64,000 bases of DNA from NCBI GenBank assembly GCA_008360955.1, contig LUCM01007322.1:82761-146760 (forward strand), read 5' to 3'. Position numbers and translations under genes: made by a program. Under the pieces are notes generated by a model. It did not search any database, had not been told where the DNA came from, and was given only the letters and a program-made list of their open reading frames with translations. Source of the stretch: Fasciolopsis buskii (lineage: Eukaryota; Platyhelminthes; Trematoda; Plagiorchiida; Fasciolidae). Each line of letters opens with the position of its first letter. Position 1 is the stretch's first letter. Positions 34,740-46,400 of this stretch are shown here, in pieces.

Positions 34740-36120
34740 TGGCCTGGGCGGAGCCATCGATATGACTGTTTCCCTAGATCCTAGTACCTCACGCCTGACT
34801 CTTGGATTACTCACAAGTGTCCAAATACTATAAAGACAACGGTGTTCAAACATCGAGATTTTCGCATATCCTCTGTCCTCAACGGCCATATAGCAGGCCT
34901 GAATTAATGTTGGGGTGTACACTCGTCTTTGACCGATAACCGGATGTCACACCGATGCCACAGATGCTTCGAACTGGGGAATGACAAGTGAGCCTTTTGT
35001 GAAGACAATTTAATCAATGTACGGCCATCAAATGGGGCCCAAGTATATAGGAAACTATACCAAATTCTTCTTAAGCCAGAACAAGATTTACTTCGAGCTG
35101 ATCGAATCCCATAACGAATCCTTAATACAGCTGCCTATTTTCAAGATGATCAAAAACCTGTAATTTATATGGGTCCTCACTATCTAAGTCAGACATTTTC
35201 CTGTGAGCAAATACCAATGTCACCATTCTCAGAAAACAAGGCAACTTCCATAGTCATCTCAGTCACAGAGTAGAAAAGAAGTGAAAGTTGGCAACGTTGA
35301 AGAATACCGGGTGATGGCCGTAAGCGCTAATTCGGCTTCGACCTTTCGCAAACAGCCTTGGGAAAAGAGAGGGATTACTCGGACGCATCCTTCACTGACA
35401 GGCAGCCACAGAGAACTGTTCCATCAACAGAGATCGTGAGTCTACGAAACGCACATCCATGTTCTAAGATACGTCGTAGGGCAGAGATTTGTTCAGTGCA
35501 ATCATGTCCGGATCGGGAACCGGGTTAAGTCTCACGAGCACATCTTTAGCGAGTGCTGGATGATCGGCGGGAGGTAGGACCCATGAAAGTCTGTATGTAA
35601 TACTTACCACATTAATCTTTCTGCGAGTTTCACGTGAGAACCCGCCATCCCTCTCGTAGATCGGTAAAATCATCGACTTGCATCAGTCCTTACGAATGCG
35701 CTCCTTTTCTCAGTTCAATCTATGAAATTTTCTCAAACCCGATGTTAGCATTTGGACATATTTTTTAAAAAAAACGGGAAGAACTTACTTAGTCCAGCTG
35801 GATTGCTTTTAGGAAACCCATCCTTTCGATTACCACTAGTTCAGAAAGGTTTGTATCCTTTGCATGTACATGTGGAAGTTTCACTATCAAACTATATCAA
35901 CTAAATTCTTTTGTTTAACTTTTTAGGCGACGCTCTTTGGAGTGCATCTGCAAGCCATTGGACTCCCTGACCGCTTACATTTCAAATAGTTTCTGTGGGT
36001 CAGCTCTCCTAGACAATCAACAAAGAATGCAGCCATGGTCCGCTGCCGCTGACTCTATTTCCTTATCACGTGCCGCTCGCGACCATTTCTTAGGTTTCTG
36101 ATCGGCTGACATCTCAAAGA
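34740..36120 (-). pseudogene. RTE-type linker, reverse transcriptase and C-terminal relic
   Basis: Minus-strand RTE relic in fragments. Linker: KKWSRAARDKEIESAAADHG and MHSKERRLK (about 36100-35930). Pre-palm: nucleotides 35680-35800 align with 3100-3220 of the relic near 3 kb (shared ATGCGCTCCTTTTCTCAG). Fingers: the frame 35464-35673 with a worn L-x-P-V-P-D-P-D-M-I-A-L string. Palm: LWRCLSVKDAS near 35420. C-terminal block: MFEHRCLYSIWTLVSNPRVR then REVLGSRETV (34668-34922 frame). The catalytic box region is too decayed to read. Stops and shifts interrupt it throughout. Confidence 0.65.
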
Positions 36121-36884
36121 CTTACGTATACGGCATCAAAAAAGGGCCTGTGACTATCAAAAAGTCGGGAATATTCATAGTCGTCGAAACCAGTATGACC
36201 TGCAGTCCTGCGTGGCGTCTACCACTGGGTGTATCGCACTTTCAATCTACTTCTAACGTTTGGTTTGATCCTGGGCATTTCGACGTCACAGCAATCATGT
36301 ACAAATTTTAGACTGGAACAGATCGGCCATTGCCGTTTAAAAGCACCTCTGCAGAGCGGCTTTCTTTCGTGATGGTGAGACCACATATAAGACGCACACA
36401 AGTTGCGAACAGTCTTATCCACAGGTATTCCGGAACCTTTCAGCATGGAAGCTAGAACTAACCGCATCTGATGACCTCAACTACTACCATCTGCTACCTA
36501 AGAATGGGCCCTACTGTGGTTTCCTGAGTTTTATGATTCATCGAATAACCTCTTAGATTTCTACTGAAAATTTGGGCTTTCTTGACATAAACCGGCCCAT
36601 CTCGCCTGGTGGGGAGCATAACGAAACATGGATCCTAATGAAACACGAACGCACAAGCCCATTTAGGAATCATGAGATCTGGTAGTCCCATCGTGCATCT
36701 GAGATTGAATGCGGTATTGTTGTGGATTCTTGCAAACCGTTTTGCCCCTTTCGAGTCTCCGATAAAAAAAACGTGCATGGGCGAAACAATCTGCAAAGTT
36801 GATTGTTTGCTCGTCCACAGACAACAACAGCGACTCGTATGTTAGGTAAGGCCTATTGAAGCATAGTTTAATTTGCCCATCGTG

Positions 36885-37190
36885 CTAACTTCAAACATGG
36901 CGATTCGAGACGCGTTATGTTCTGTTTCGAAATGAAGCTCGGAAAGGAAACACAAGCACTATGAAGTCACAGAACAGAAGGTCCTTCCCATTTAAAGAAG
37001 ATAAAAACGAGCTTGCTAGAGGACTTCACACTAGAATTTTCAAAGTCTACCAGTATCCATACCATTACCAAGAATTTGTGCAGCAACTGCGCCTTTCTCC
37101 AACCACCTTGAAGCACTTAAACTCGGTTATACAAGAGGACGAAGGGAGAATTCGAAGGGAGCAGGCTGTGCTGGTCATGCGTGTAGTGGC
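36885..37190 (+). CDS. Unrecognised open frame, possible exon
   Basis: The plus-strand frame opens after a TAA near 36882 and has an ATG at 36961. Its first about 100 codons look like ordinary protein: FETRYVLFRNEARKGN, then FPFKEDKNELARGLHTRIFK, VYQYPYHYQEFVQQLRLSP, TTLKHLNSVIQEDEGRIRRE. From about 37240 the same frame runs into a recognisable RTE endonuclease start, so the apparent 149-codon protein to 37410 is a composite. A possible donor site (catgcgtgtagtg) lies at about 37178-37190. The part listed here could be a host exon or an unrecognised piece of a transposable element. I know no matching family. Confidence 0.25.
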
Positions 37191-37239
37191 ATCAATCTTC
37201 CGGAGAAAACCGATTGTTTCTGGATATTATTTTCTTCTA

Positions 37240-39960
37240 AAGTCTGCTTTGACGCTTGATATCAATTTCGCGACATTTGTTCGGTTGCATCTGTTTTGTC
37301 GCACACGAGACCTGTACGTTTTCGCTCTGGCCCCACTTTTCTCGTCCTGCTGTCTCCGAAATACGCACACAGCATCCCACTTCCGTGATCAGTCCCCGTA
37401 TCTAAGATAAAACCTCATTCTCTTGCTTCACTATTTGCGTGTCAGGTGATCTGTCCTCGAGCGCTCGTGGTCAATCTGGAGTTGGGATTGCTCTGAGCAT
37501 GCGGGCGATTGTACACTGGTAGAGTACCAATCGACAATCATCTACGTGCAGTTCGGTTGGACAGTTCAATGTGTGAATAGCAATCGATTGAAGCGTCGTT
37601 GTATGTTCATCGTATTTTTGTATGCATCCACCACTGATGGCAGCCCTCCCGGTAGTTATCTCGGTCACCCTGAAATGTGCATTCAACGGATATTGTGGTC
37701 GTTGCTGGTGATTTTACCACTAGACTTGGGTACTTGCCGGAGACGGAACGGCACATCGGAGGCAGATTCTGTCCTAGCCAATCGGACCGATAACGGAGAT
37801 CATCCCATCCAAGTTTGCTCTGACCACAAGCTGTTTCTGACAAATTTGTCATAAAATGCGACATCGGCCCCCCTGGCGCCCCCTTAGCCTTCACAGCCTT
37901 GGATTCAGATCAATCACATTGTTAACAGTCACTGCGAGTACTGTCGGTCATTCCGGTCCATACCAGTGGACTCAGACCCTGCTTTTGTCCGAGTTCGCTC
38001 CTACTTTCGCCTAGTCTGTGGTCACACCAGCACAAAAGCCCCTTGTACGGCACAACTGATTCTAGGCGACAATCGCCGACTGCCATTCTAATCAGAACTT
38101 TCAATGTTTGTCGTCTGAACAAACTGCCCAGGGTCCGAGCGAGCATTGGAAGCAGAACACAGGAGCACTACATTCAACAGCGAACACCAAGCAGGAATCA
38201 TCTAAACGTAGACCTCAGAAAAGATGGATATCCTCGACGTTAGTTGTACTGTTGGATGCTCGCAAATCTTTCTCCGGATGCAACATACAATGAAACCTTA
38301 ACTGACTAGGAGTTTGAAAAGTGACTGAGAGCATTGGTGGGCAAGTGTAGGGGAATGAGAAAGCCTGTGGCTACCGGAAATAGTGACAACGTTTACCGAC
38401 TCATAAGGAATGCTGGTCCATAAAAGCCAAAGAATTTGAAAGCAGTGATTCACTGTCAGGACCGCCAGCTGGCGCGCTGAGCAGAACAGGGAGATGTTTA
38501 GTTAGCCCAAGGTCAAATTTATGCCTGAAAATGAACCAATGCATGTGGATACCAACCCTTCATCCAAAATGGAGTTGATGAGGGAGACAGCTTTTCTAAA
38601 ATGGCATAAGGATGGTAGTGAAGTGTTAACATCGGAGTTAACTGCACAGCACCTGGGATCAATACGGGAAAGGGAAGAGATCCTTAAGGACTGGTGCTAA
38701 TCGGTAATTGTAGCGATTTACAAGCGTGACTGATCGTCATATGAAAACCACAGAAGAATTAGTTTAGTAAGTATTGCATCCAAACTGTTTGTTGGGATTA
38801 TCCTCCACCGACCATTTAGTGCTCGCAAAAGGCATGTAAAAATCAAGCCGGTTTTCGTCCTTGTCGGGGTTGTACTGACCAAATTTCCCCCTTCGCGACA
38901 GATATTAGAATAGTCACATTCCGTAGAATCATGGCTTGTCTTTTTTATTTGAAGTGGTGTTCGACTCAGTCGATCGTGCAACTCTGTGGCGCTGCCTCTC
39001 AGTGCGTGACAGAAAATTTTTTCCACATTCCATCTTTATGCGAAATGCCGACACCGAGTTCGAGCTTATGGCGATGTCTCACCCAGATTCTCCATGAGAA
39101 ATGGTCTGACAGGGTTGTTCTTCTTCACCTTTCCTTTTTAGCTTCGTCACTGAGATGGTTATGGAGATACCCTTATCCTCATGTGACCTTTTCTCAGGCA
39201 GGAATCTATCTGATGTGTAGTATGCGGACGATAGCGTGCTACTGAGTTAGGACCTAAGTAAGTTGCAAGTTCTCGGCCGTCTGAATGATAGTGTGCGCAT
39301 TTTTGGGATGCTTCCTGCACCCTCGAAGTGTGAAATGCTGTTGCAGGACTAGATTGGCTCAGAGCTGAAACTTCTTCCAGGGGAGAAACTAGTTGAGGTG
39401 GGCAGATCTAGTTACTTGGATGGTTGTACCTCACCTGGTTGTCGTATATCACCCGAATTGCTTGTGCGCATACAGAAGACCCGATTGGTATTTCCTAATG
39501 TGAGACAGCTGTGGCGTCGGCATGACATCCCGTTATCGATTACAAGTTGGGCAGCAATGAAGTTAGTATTGCTCTACGGCTCCGAAACATGGCCGCTGCG
39601 AGCAAAAAATATATGGAGACTTCCGGTATCTGAACACGGTTGTCTTCATAATATTGGCTGAATATGGTGCGAGAATTCGTAACCCAAACGTTAGACGTAA
39701 GGTACTGGGTGCCAAAGTCCAGTACTTTGAACAAGCACTCAATCAGAATAGGTTAAGGCGATTGGGAAACGTTTCGTGCATGCCAACAGTATGCTTGCCT
39801 CGTCGTATCTTGGACTTCGTGACAGAATGGTTCAAATCGGCCAGTCCATGTCGACACCAAAGATTATCCACCCAAATAAAAACGAACTGCGAGGTTCGTC
39901 GAGACGGGCTGCTTTTCCCCTCCGGGGACATCGTTGGGGGTCAACAGACACCTCCCAAGA
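37240..39960 (+). pseudogene. Near-complete but degenerate RTE retrotransposon
   Basis: The longest RTE copy, readable from endonuclease to C-terminus. Endonuclease: LTLDINFATFVRLH and SCCLRNTHTASHFRDQ (37250-37400, decayed F-N-V-R-T and S-E-T-R-I-Q-D), ARGQSGVGIALSMRA (about 37455-37500), VPIDNHLRAVRLDSSM, RRCMFIVFLYAS, NRTDNGDHPIQVCSDHKLFL (about 37777-37840), PSQPWIQINHIV, VDSDPAFVRV. Linker: LTRSLKSD*EHWW. Reverse transcriptase: NQAGFRPCRGCTDQ (about 38838-38880). C-terminus: LVRIQKTRLVFPNVRQLWRR, LVLLYGSETWPLRAKNIWR (39398-39661 frame), RRKVLGAKVQ and NRLRRLGNV (39654-39986 frame). Stops and at least six frame changes make it inactive. The palm active site is lost in a poorly readable stretch (38930-39300). 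Confidence 0.8.
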
Positions 39961-40480
39961 ATTCGCAGCTACAGACGTCGGACTAAATACGTCAGCAAGT
40001 GACCAGATTAACTGACCCTTGAAGTGCTCAGCCTAATGCTCCACCCTTTGTTGTCTACCATGGATGAACTCTTCATTCCTGTCGCACACGAATTCATTAA
40101 CCGAAGTTCGTCGCCCACCGCTGTCGCGTATAAGCTTAAACAGTCTCTGGCTATTACCTGAAGGAGCCGCTTCCTTCATCTCTTCGGCTACCTTCACGGT
40201 CATCCTTAAAGCTCACCGTCAACTAACGCTGCAACTGTCGATGCATCGCACTCACCTCCTTGCAGTTAAGGAGCTGGCGTTTTTGCTCCATTAGACTTAG
40301 CGACGCTTGCGAGATCGCGTTTTTGATGAACGCTAGATCTAGGACCGCAGGCGAAATCTGCTGCAAAATGCACCGCTTGCTTGATTTGATTCCACTGCTC
40401 GCCTACATTGCTACTCGTCGGAGCTCTCAGTTCCTCGGATAGTTTCCGCTCATGGCTGTTGCGAACAGACAGACGTTTGA
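39961..40480. other. Stretch between two RTE copies, unassigned
   Basis: No recognisable content between the end of one RTE copy and the start of the next truncated copy. Confidence 0.4.
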
Positions 40481-41282
40481 CGTTGTGCCTGTTCGAATCC
40501 ACGGACCATGCACAACGCGCACTAGACAGACTCGAGGTCGGTTGCCCAGTTCGGCACGTGCTTCACACCTTCAGTGTTAAGCGCTGTTGCGGGACTGGAC
40601 GACAGCAGGGAGGAACTTGATACTGGATACAGGGGAACTAATGATTGCGGACCGTTTCACCTATCTTGGTAGCTACGTGTCAAACGATAGTAGCTCGGCA
40701 TTGGAAGTAAACACGCAAATATCGAAGGCTCGAGCGGCTTACGCTGAACTGAAACACTTTTGGCGTCGGCTTGATATTTCACTAAAGTTGAAAGGTCGTG
40801 TATACTGTGCCGCAGTGCGCACAGTTCTGATGTACGGTTGCGGGACATGGACTATGCATGTGGGCGATGTTCGTCGGTTAGACGCTTTCGGCCACCGATG
40901 TCTACGTAGTATGGCTAGGATTGGATGGAGTGAGGTAAGAAATGTAATCCTAGGTGCCATTTCCGAGAACACCTTACTTTAGCATATGAAAATTAGTAGA
41001 CTACGCTGCTTGGGTCACGTGTTGCGTATGGCGAGCACTCGTTTATCATATTGTGCCCTATTTTATGTTCTACCCAAGGAATTGAAGAAGCCATGTAGAG
41101 GTCGACAGATGCCGTGGCAACGTGGAATGAGGAAATGCCCAGCGAACTTAGGTAAAGTAGGTATCTCATATCCTCGTGATTGGGGTCTGAAAGACCCGAC
41201 AACTAGTTGGCTGGAAACACTGAAGGATATGACAGTGAATCGCGAACAGTGGCGATCGTGTTGCCATTTTCTATCGAAATGA
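40481..41282 (+). pseudogene. RTE C-terminal region, relatively well preserved copy
   Basis: Second plus-strand RTE piece. It begins with the end of the polymerase (DHAQRALDRLEVG, 40408-40620 frame). The frame 40587-40982 reads DRFTYLGSYVSNDSSSALEV, AELKHFWRRLDISLKLKGRV, YCAAVRTVLMYGCGTWTMHV and FGHRCLRSMARIGWSEVRN. After a TAG the frame 40986-41282 continues ISRLRCLGHVLRMASTRLSY, RGRQMPWQRGMRKCPANL, TSWLETLKDM and the terminal SQWRSCC-type end (EQWRSCCHFLS) with a natural-looking stop. Only one or two lesions separate the two frames, so this copy is younger than its neighbours. It is a 5'-truncated insertion, as usual for this clade. Confidence 0.88.
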
Positions 41283-41479
41283 GAATGACTGAAAGAGTGC
41301 GCTTGCATAGTTAGGCTGTGTTCCGTGTATCGGTTGCAGCGGCATCTTATCTTTTCCCACCTGTGTACGTCCACCCCCTGTGCTCCTTGGACACTAATTC
41401 TTTTCATAGAAACACGTGACTTTGGGGAAAATGCAGCGGTCAGTGAGGCTTGCCTTGCTGTTTAACGCTGAGCGATAAT

Positions 41480-42535
41480 GATGACTGCCCATCGGGTTTG
41501 TGGCCGTTGAATGGCAGTAACAATCGCGTTAAGACGAACGCATAGTCCGATTCGACGTACGTGGTCCAGTACGATCTACAGTTCTGGGCAGAACCGCCAA
41601 CGGTAGCTTACTGCAATATGGTCGATCTGACTCAAAGTACCTGTCGAGTTAGAGCGCCATGTCGCCGTGCGACGCGAACTGTGTCGTGAATTAGTAGTAG
41701 ATAGGAATAAGTTACTGTCCACACAGAATTGAAGTCTTTCCCTGTTATCCGTTTGCTGAGCAGCCAAAGTGCATCACCAACCTAAACAGGACTCCGATGC
41801 ACTCAGTTTTCCAACTTGTGCATTAAAGTCACCTACTACCACGACAATGTCAGAGAGTTTGCTCCTCCGAACAAGAGAGACGAGGACATCGTAAAATTGG
41901 TCTTTCTACATGTCAGTGATGCAGTCTGTCGGAGCGTATGGCGAGATAACAAATAGACTATGCTTAACACTATTATCCTTTCGGATGCCGACTGATCCCT
42001 GCAGTCTCACGTCGTACAAGCGACTGTTGACTGGGATCCAGTCTAGAAGGGCTGCTTCAGCCTTCTCACTCAAGACTATGCTTACACTACGTTGACCCAC
42101 AACTTGAGCTGCTTCATCTCCTGAAGTGCGAAGAAAATATCTTGACGAGACGTTTGGCGCAGCTAGTTGAATTACTCTACTCGAATCCTGAATTCGTGTT
42201 TCACTCACGTAGCAGACATCAATCGAAAGTGAGTCCACTGTCAGAGCCAAACACGCCTGTTGGCCAGCCTGCATTAAAGTGCGCACATTGAAGGAACCCA
42301 GATGCAGAGGCTGACGAGGCCTGAGAAAATGTGAGCTAACAGACTGAAAACCACCTACTACACTACTTGACAATAAACCGTTGCGAGTACCGGGCGTGCG
42401 ATCAGTGAGGACACTATGGGTAAGCAGAAGGGGCAAACGGATTGGGTTGGAGACAGAAGAGACAGGTTGAATAAAAGAGGGAACTCTAAGCAGCAGCATA
42501 CTTATCACTACCCACCCCAAATACGCTCGATGCAA
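41480..42535 (-). pseudogene. RTE 5' fragment with endonuclease domain
   Basis: Minus-strand frame 41906-42535 (209 codons) followed by a shifted continuation to 41480. It reads PLHLGSFNVRTLMQAGQQAC, SIDVCYVSETRIQDSSRVIQ, SIVLSEKAEAALLDWIPVNS and LFVISPYAPTDCITDM. Then, in another frame, DIVVVVGDFNAQVG (the G-D-F-N-A catalytic motif, about 41850-41810), RERLQFCVDSNLFL and LSQIDHIAVSYRW with its catalytic-type D-H. It ends before the linker and polymerase. A segment before the first motif (MHRAYLGWVV, SFIQPVSSVSNPI) looks like the family's leader. It is tail-to-tail with the plus-strand C-terminal copy ending at 41282. Single shifts make it inactive, but the motifs are the best preserved RTE endonuclease here. 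Confidence 0.88.
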
Positions 42536-43279
42536 TGGGCAGCGCGGTCCTGATTAGCCTGCACGACGACTGATGCAATATGGAATTATTTGTAGGCATG
42601 TAACTCATGGGGTTTGATGGACGGGTACTGCTGGGAAGTCTAGCCGCTAGGCAGAACGATTAGGGTATCCAACCAAAGCCTTTGGTTATGACAAGAACCT
42701 GACCGCAAGGCAGTATGGTATGCCTGAGTGGAAGCCCATCTACTTGGGTCAGTTATTATTCCACTCGTTTTTCCGACTGAGCTGCTAACTCAGATCAACT
42801 TCTAACAGGGAAGATCAGGAGACTACTTCGTCAAACCTTTCACCATTTTTCTTTTCTTCTTTTGATTGGACGATGTGCGGTACTATCCAAAATGCAATTT
42901 GGTACAAAGCTAATGGTTGTAGAGAGTGAAACAAAACCGGAGCGTCTGTCATTTTAAATAAATCAGTTTCGAATCGCAGGTGTGCCGGTTACGTTGTTGA
43001 ACGATGGTAATTTGCTACTGACCGGCTGACTACCACTCCTGGAAGCCTACCGCCCCAAGTTTCAGGACCATGGTCTCGGGTTCCTCCTCTTCCCATATAT
43101 GTGGTAGCAATAATAGTAATTTGGATTGCTCCCAAGGTACCAGTAGCGATGTATGACTGTGCGTTGTCCTTTGTGGTAAAAGCTTGACCGTTACAGGTCA
43201 GAATCCATTCTATCTATAAAGCACCTATTTCGGGGTGCTGCAAGAGATTAAATATTTCAAAGTGGCTGTCAAGTGAAAA
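42536..43279. other. Unassigned stretch
   Basis: No recognisable content. It contains the 5' flank of the RTE endonuclease copy and, near 43280, the probable 3' end of the CR1-like copy to its right. Confidence 0.4.
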
Positions 43280-44420
43280 ACCAGTCTCAAAAACCCGATC
43301 CGTATTGTGGATGAAAAAACGCGCATTTTCGTAATTTTACTTTTGATGGTTGCTAAATTCCAAATAACAGAACATGGAGGCAAATGATTCCAACGGTCAT
43401 CCAGTTGAGAGAGTCCCGCTGCCGTCTAACTGCAGGAATTTTTCCTAATATCTTAAATGGATCCAAGGGTCGACACCGTTTTGTTCGAAATACGACTTCG
43501 GGACCGACGGGAGACCGTCGTGAGACGACCTGGTCAGTCATTCCTCGTCTTCGATCTTCTCGCGCAGAGGTAGGTAATCCCGTAAGCTACATTTCATCAC
43601 TTCAGGGACGGCCTAGTTGGAGGACACCTGCGGCCTACCCTACAAGAGATTGTCCGCGCGTCAGTTTTGTCTACCAATTCAGTGGGAAACGTGCTCCCAT
43701 TGTGATCACTCTACAGAACAGATGAGACACCAATGGGGACCCACTAGATCCTGCTTCAAGAGTGTTAGCAAACGGCCACGCGTTTGCTCGTAAGCACGAG
43801 AAGGGCACAGGGCTTTCAGGTAATCTAATTCTAAACCGACAGTACACTTGTAGATTACACCCCAAGGAAATTACAGTACGATACGGGAAACAGTACGGCC
43901 ACCTACATGTGACACTCAACGTAGCTCAAATACCAGAAGTGCGGCAGCTCGCTTCACTGTTTCTCGCTCCGTCATTTTCGCACCCCCGTCGGGGGAGAAA
44001 ATGAGCCCACAGTATTTCAGGGGACGTAAGTCAGAAGCATACAAAATCCTGAGCCCTTCACACAAGCACCTATCAAACGGAAGGCAGATGCATTTTTTTA
44101 TGCCCAGACGGGGAAATGACCGATATGTGATATCACGTTTTTGGGAACGACAAGACCAACACTCCCGGTTTCTTCTTGCAGGTTTTCGTCCGAATTCGCA
44201 TGTTAGACCACTGTCGAGAATCTGGTCGTTCCACATTCAAGTGCATTTGGCGGGGCTGACGGGAAACAGCCCCAGACCAACGTACCGGTTTATCTAAGTA
44301 GGCTTGAAGAGCTCGTCGACTGGCTGACGATCGGATAGTTCGCCATACGTTGTCAACATTGAAATAAATAAGGTATGGTGGGCTAAAAACTGATGGTAGG
44401 TCATTAGTACACACCAGAAA
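43280..44420 (-). pseudogene. CR1-type non-LTR reverse transcriptase, C-terminal half
   Basis: Minus-strand CR1-like relic. The frame 44133-44414 reads TNDLPSVFSPPYLIYFNVDN and VWRTIRSSASRRALQAYLDK and PVRWSGAVSRQ, matching the Y-x-N-D-L-P, (Y/F)-A-D-D region and the thumb of CR1 polymerases; the catalytic Y-A-D-D has become F-N-V-D. The frame 43916-44236 continues LRPLKYCGLIFSPDGGAKMT and ERETVKRAAALLVFEL (usual R-P-x-L-E-Y-G and V-Q-R-x-A-T-x-L-V-x-G-L). The end VDDRWNHLPPC near 43380-43350 matches the W-N-x-L-P block close to the C-terminus. Stops interrupt it; the upstream half is absent. Confidence 0.78.
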
Positions 44421-44999
44421 TAGTAGCGGACAAAGAACTCAGCTGATACAAGCGTAACGTAAGAAGGCAGAGCTCCGGGAAGAGTCGAATGGGTAGAGAT
44501 AACCCTGCCGGTTTAGCAACAATCGGTAAAAAGAACATCATGAACAGGCCCATTTATAAGGTACAGGAGACCGTAGAATTGACGCGAGGATAATCTAAAA
44601 ATAAAAGGTCTGTTCTGCAGCTGTACACATAAAGCACATGAGACGAGATTCCACAAGATATACTACAATCACAAGGCAGAAATTTCGTCGAGAACGGAAC
44701 CAAAAGACATTTGACACACGGACAATTAATATTTAACTTCATATCGAAGGTAAACGAACACCTCGGAAATTCCCTGTGATACTAGCAATAACATCGAAAG
44801 AAGCCGCGCCGTATGTTACGTATTCTGGCTTATGCAATAAGACACACAGAATAACCGAAAATCTTACAAGAGCATCGAAAAGATCGAAAAAATAATTACC
44901 AGCAAAAACTCCAATCCCGCCCAATACACCGGGGCGCGACCAAACAACCAGTCTCGATGTACTGAAGTATTACGCAGGTTCGAGACCAATAAGACCTTC
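44421..44999. other. Unassigned stretch between two CR1-like relics
   Basis: No recognisable content. Confidence 0.4.
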
Positions 45000-46400
45000 T
45001 GTCTTGAGTCTTCCAATTTCAGTTTCAGTTAGATTGCAGGACTTCACGGCGCGATGATTAAATCTCCAAATTCTTGCACCCAAAACACTTTGGATCAGAC
45101 CATGCTTCGATCGCTGGATGTTGGACGCCTTCTCCAGTTCCTGTGAAAAAAATTGTAAATCCTGTATTTGGCTTCAGAATGCCATTCTCATTGTCTTTAA
45201 AAGAGTAAACTTAATGAGTTCCATTTTCCTGCACAATCCTCCTCAGCCCTACAACCCAAACTCTGTCTTCCCCAAACACAAACAACCACGAGTTGTCTAG
45301 CCTCCGTCTGAATTCATGCATTGATCCCACCCCAACCACTTCCTATGGCAGCTTGCTCCGGCCGTTCGCCGCTCTTGTTGCAAACGATTTGCATCTCAGT
45401 CCTGTAGTTACGTTCTCCCTCCATCGTCATCCCGTTTCTTCTTAATGTTCCATTCTCCCTTACCAGGAATAGGGAACTACGGTGACCCCGTATCTCAACT
45501 AGTCTCTTAACGATCTTGAAGTTTTGTACTAACTCGTCACTCTTCCTACATCGTTCCAGGTGTTAAACGTCGAGTACCTTGAGCTCCTGCTTATATCCCG
45601 TCTGCCTCGGTTGTCCAAACAAGCGTGTAAAATCCCGGTGAACCTGTTTATGCAGTTTCGTATCTCTCATCAAGTGCGGCATCCATGCCTGACACAATAT
45701 TCCAAATGCGGTCGGACGGATGCCGTAAATACCAGGGGGAGATTTTTAGGCCTCCTGGATCCTACAGACCTAGTAAGTTAGGTAATCCATGACTTTGCCT
45801 CCTTCCGACTTTGTACGCTAGGTTTGAATTTCGCATTCATCAGTTAGTCCTTTGTTTCCTTTGTTTACGCCATCGCTACCCGATGGCTGATTGGACTTAT
45901 GTGGCGAGCGGGATTAGCTTCTGCTTCCATGTGACGCTGGCATTCGCTCGCTCAACGCAGCATCCAATCTTCTCGACCTTTGGTAAACTTTATCCAAATT
46001 CCTCTGGATAGCTTCGCTATTTCCTCTCCCTGATAATTTTGTGTCATCTGCAAACACAAGGCACTGATTTTCCATCCCGTTGGTTATGCCGTTGACATAC
46101 ATCACGAAGAGCAGTGGTCCTGGAACGGACCCCTGAAGTACCCCGTTGCCCACCACCTCTATATCTGTCAGACGTAGATGACTTACCCCCAAAGATCTAT
46201 CCTTCAGGATCTGTGCTATCCAGCTTTTCACCCCAAAAGCCATTACCTTCTAAACAAGGTGCCAGTGCTTCGGTTTTCGCACGACATCTTTTGGCCTGGG
46301 CCATTCAAGTGTTTAGAGTTTTTCGATATTATGCACTTCGATTGGGTATCCACTTCTTCCAGGTCCAGTTCAGTGGGTCTCCTTAAAAGAATAAGAAAAC
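45000..46400 (-). pseudogene. CR1-type non-LTR reverse transcriptase, palm to C-terminus
   Basis: The best frame is 45914-46243: VMAFGVKSWIAQILKDRSLG, GNGVLQGSVPGPLLFVMYVN, GITNGMENQCLVFADDTKLS. It contains the L-Q-G-S-V-x-G-P-L-L-F block and an intact FADD catalytic box. Before it, 46250-46320 reads as a decayed K-A-F-D-x-V-P-H stretch. After it, the sequence down to 45000 gives scattered matches to the thumb and C-terminal regions (for example RHPSDRIWNIVSG). It differs enough from the copy at 43.3-44.4 kb to be a different CR1 subfamily or a more worn copy. Confidence 0.75.
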
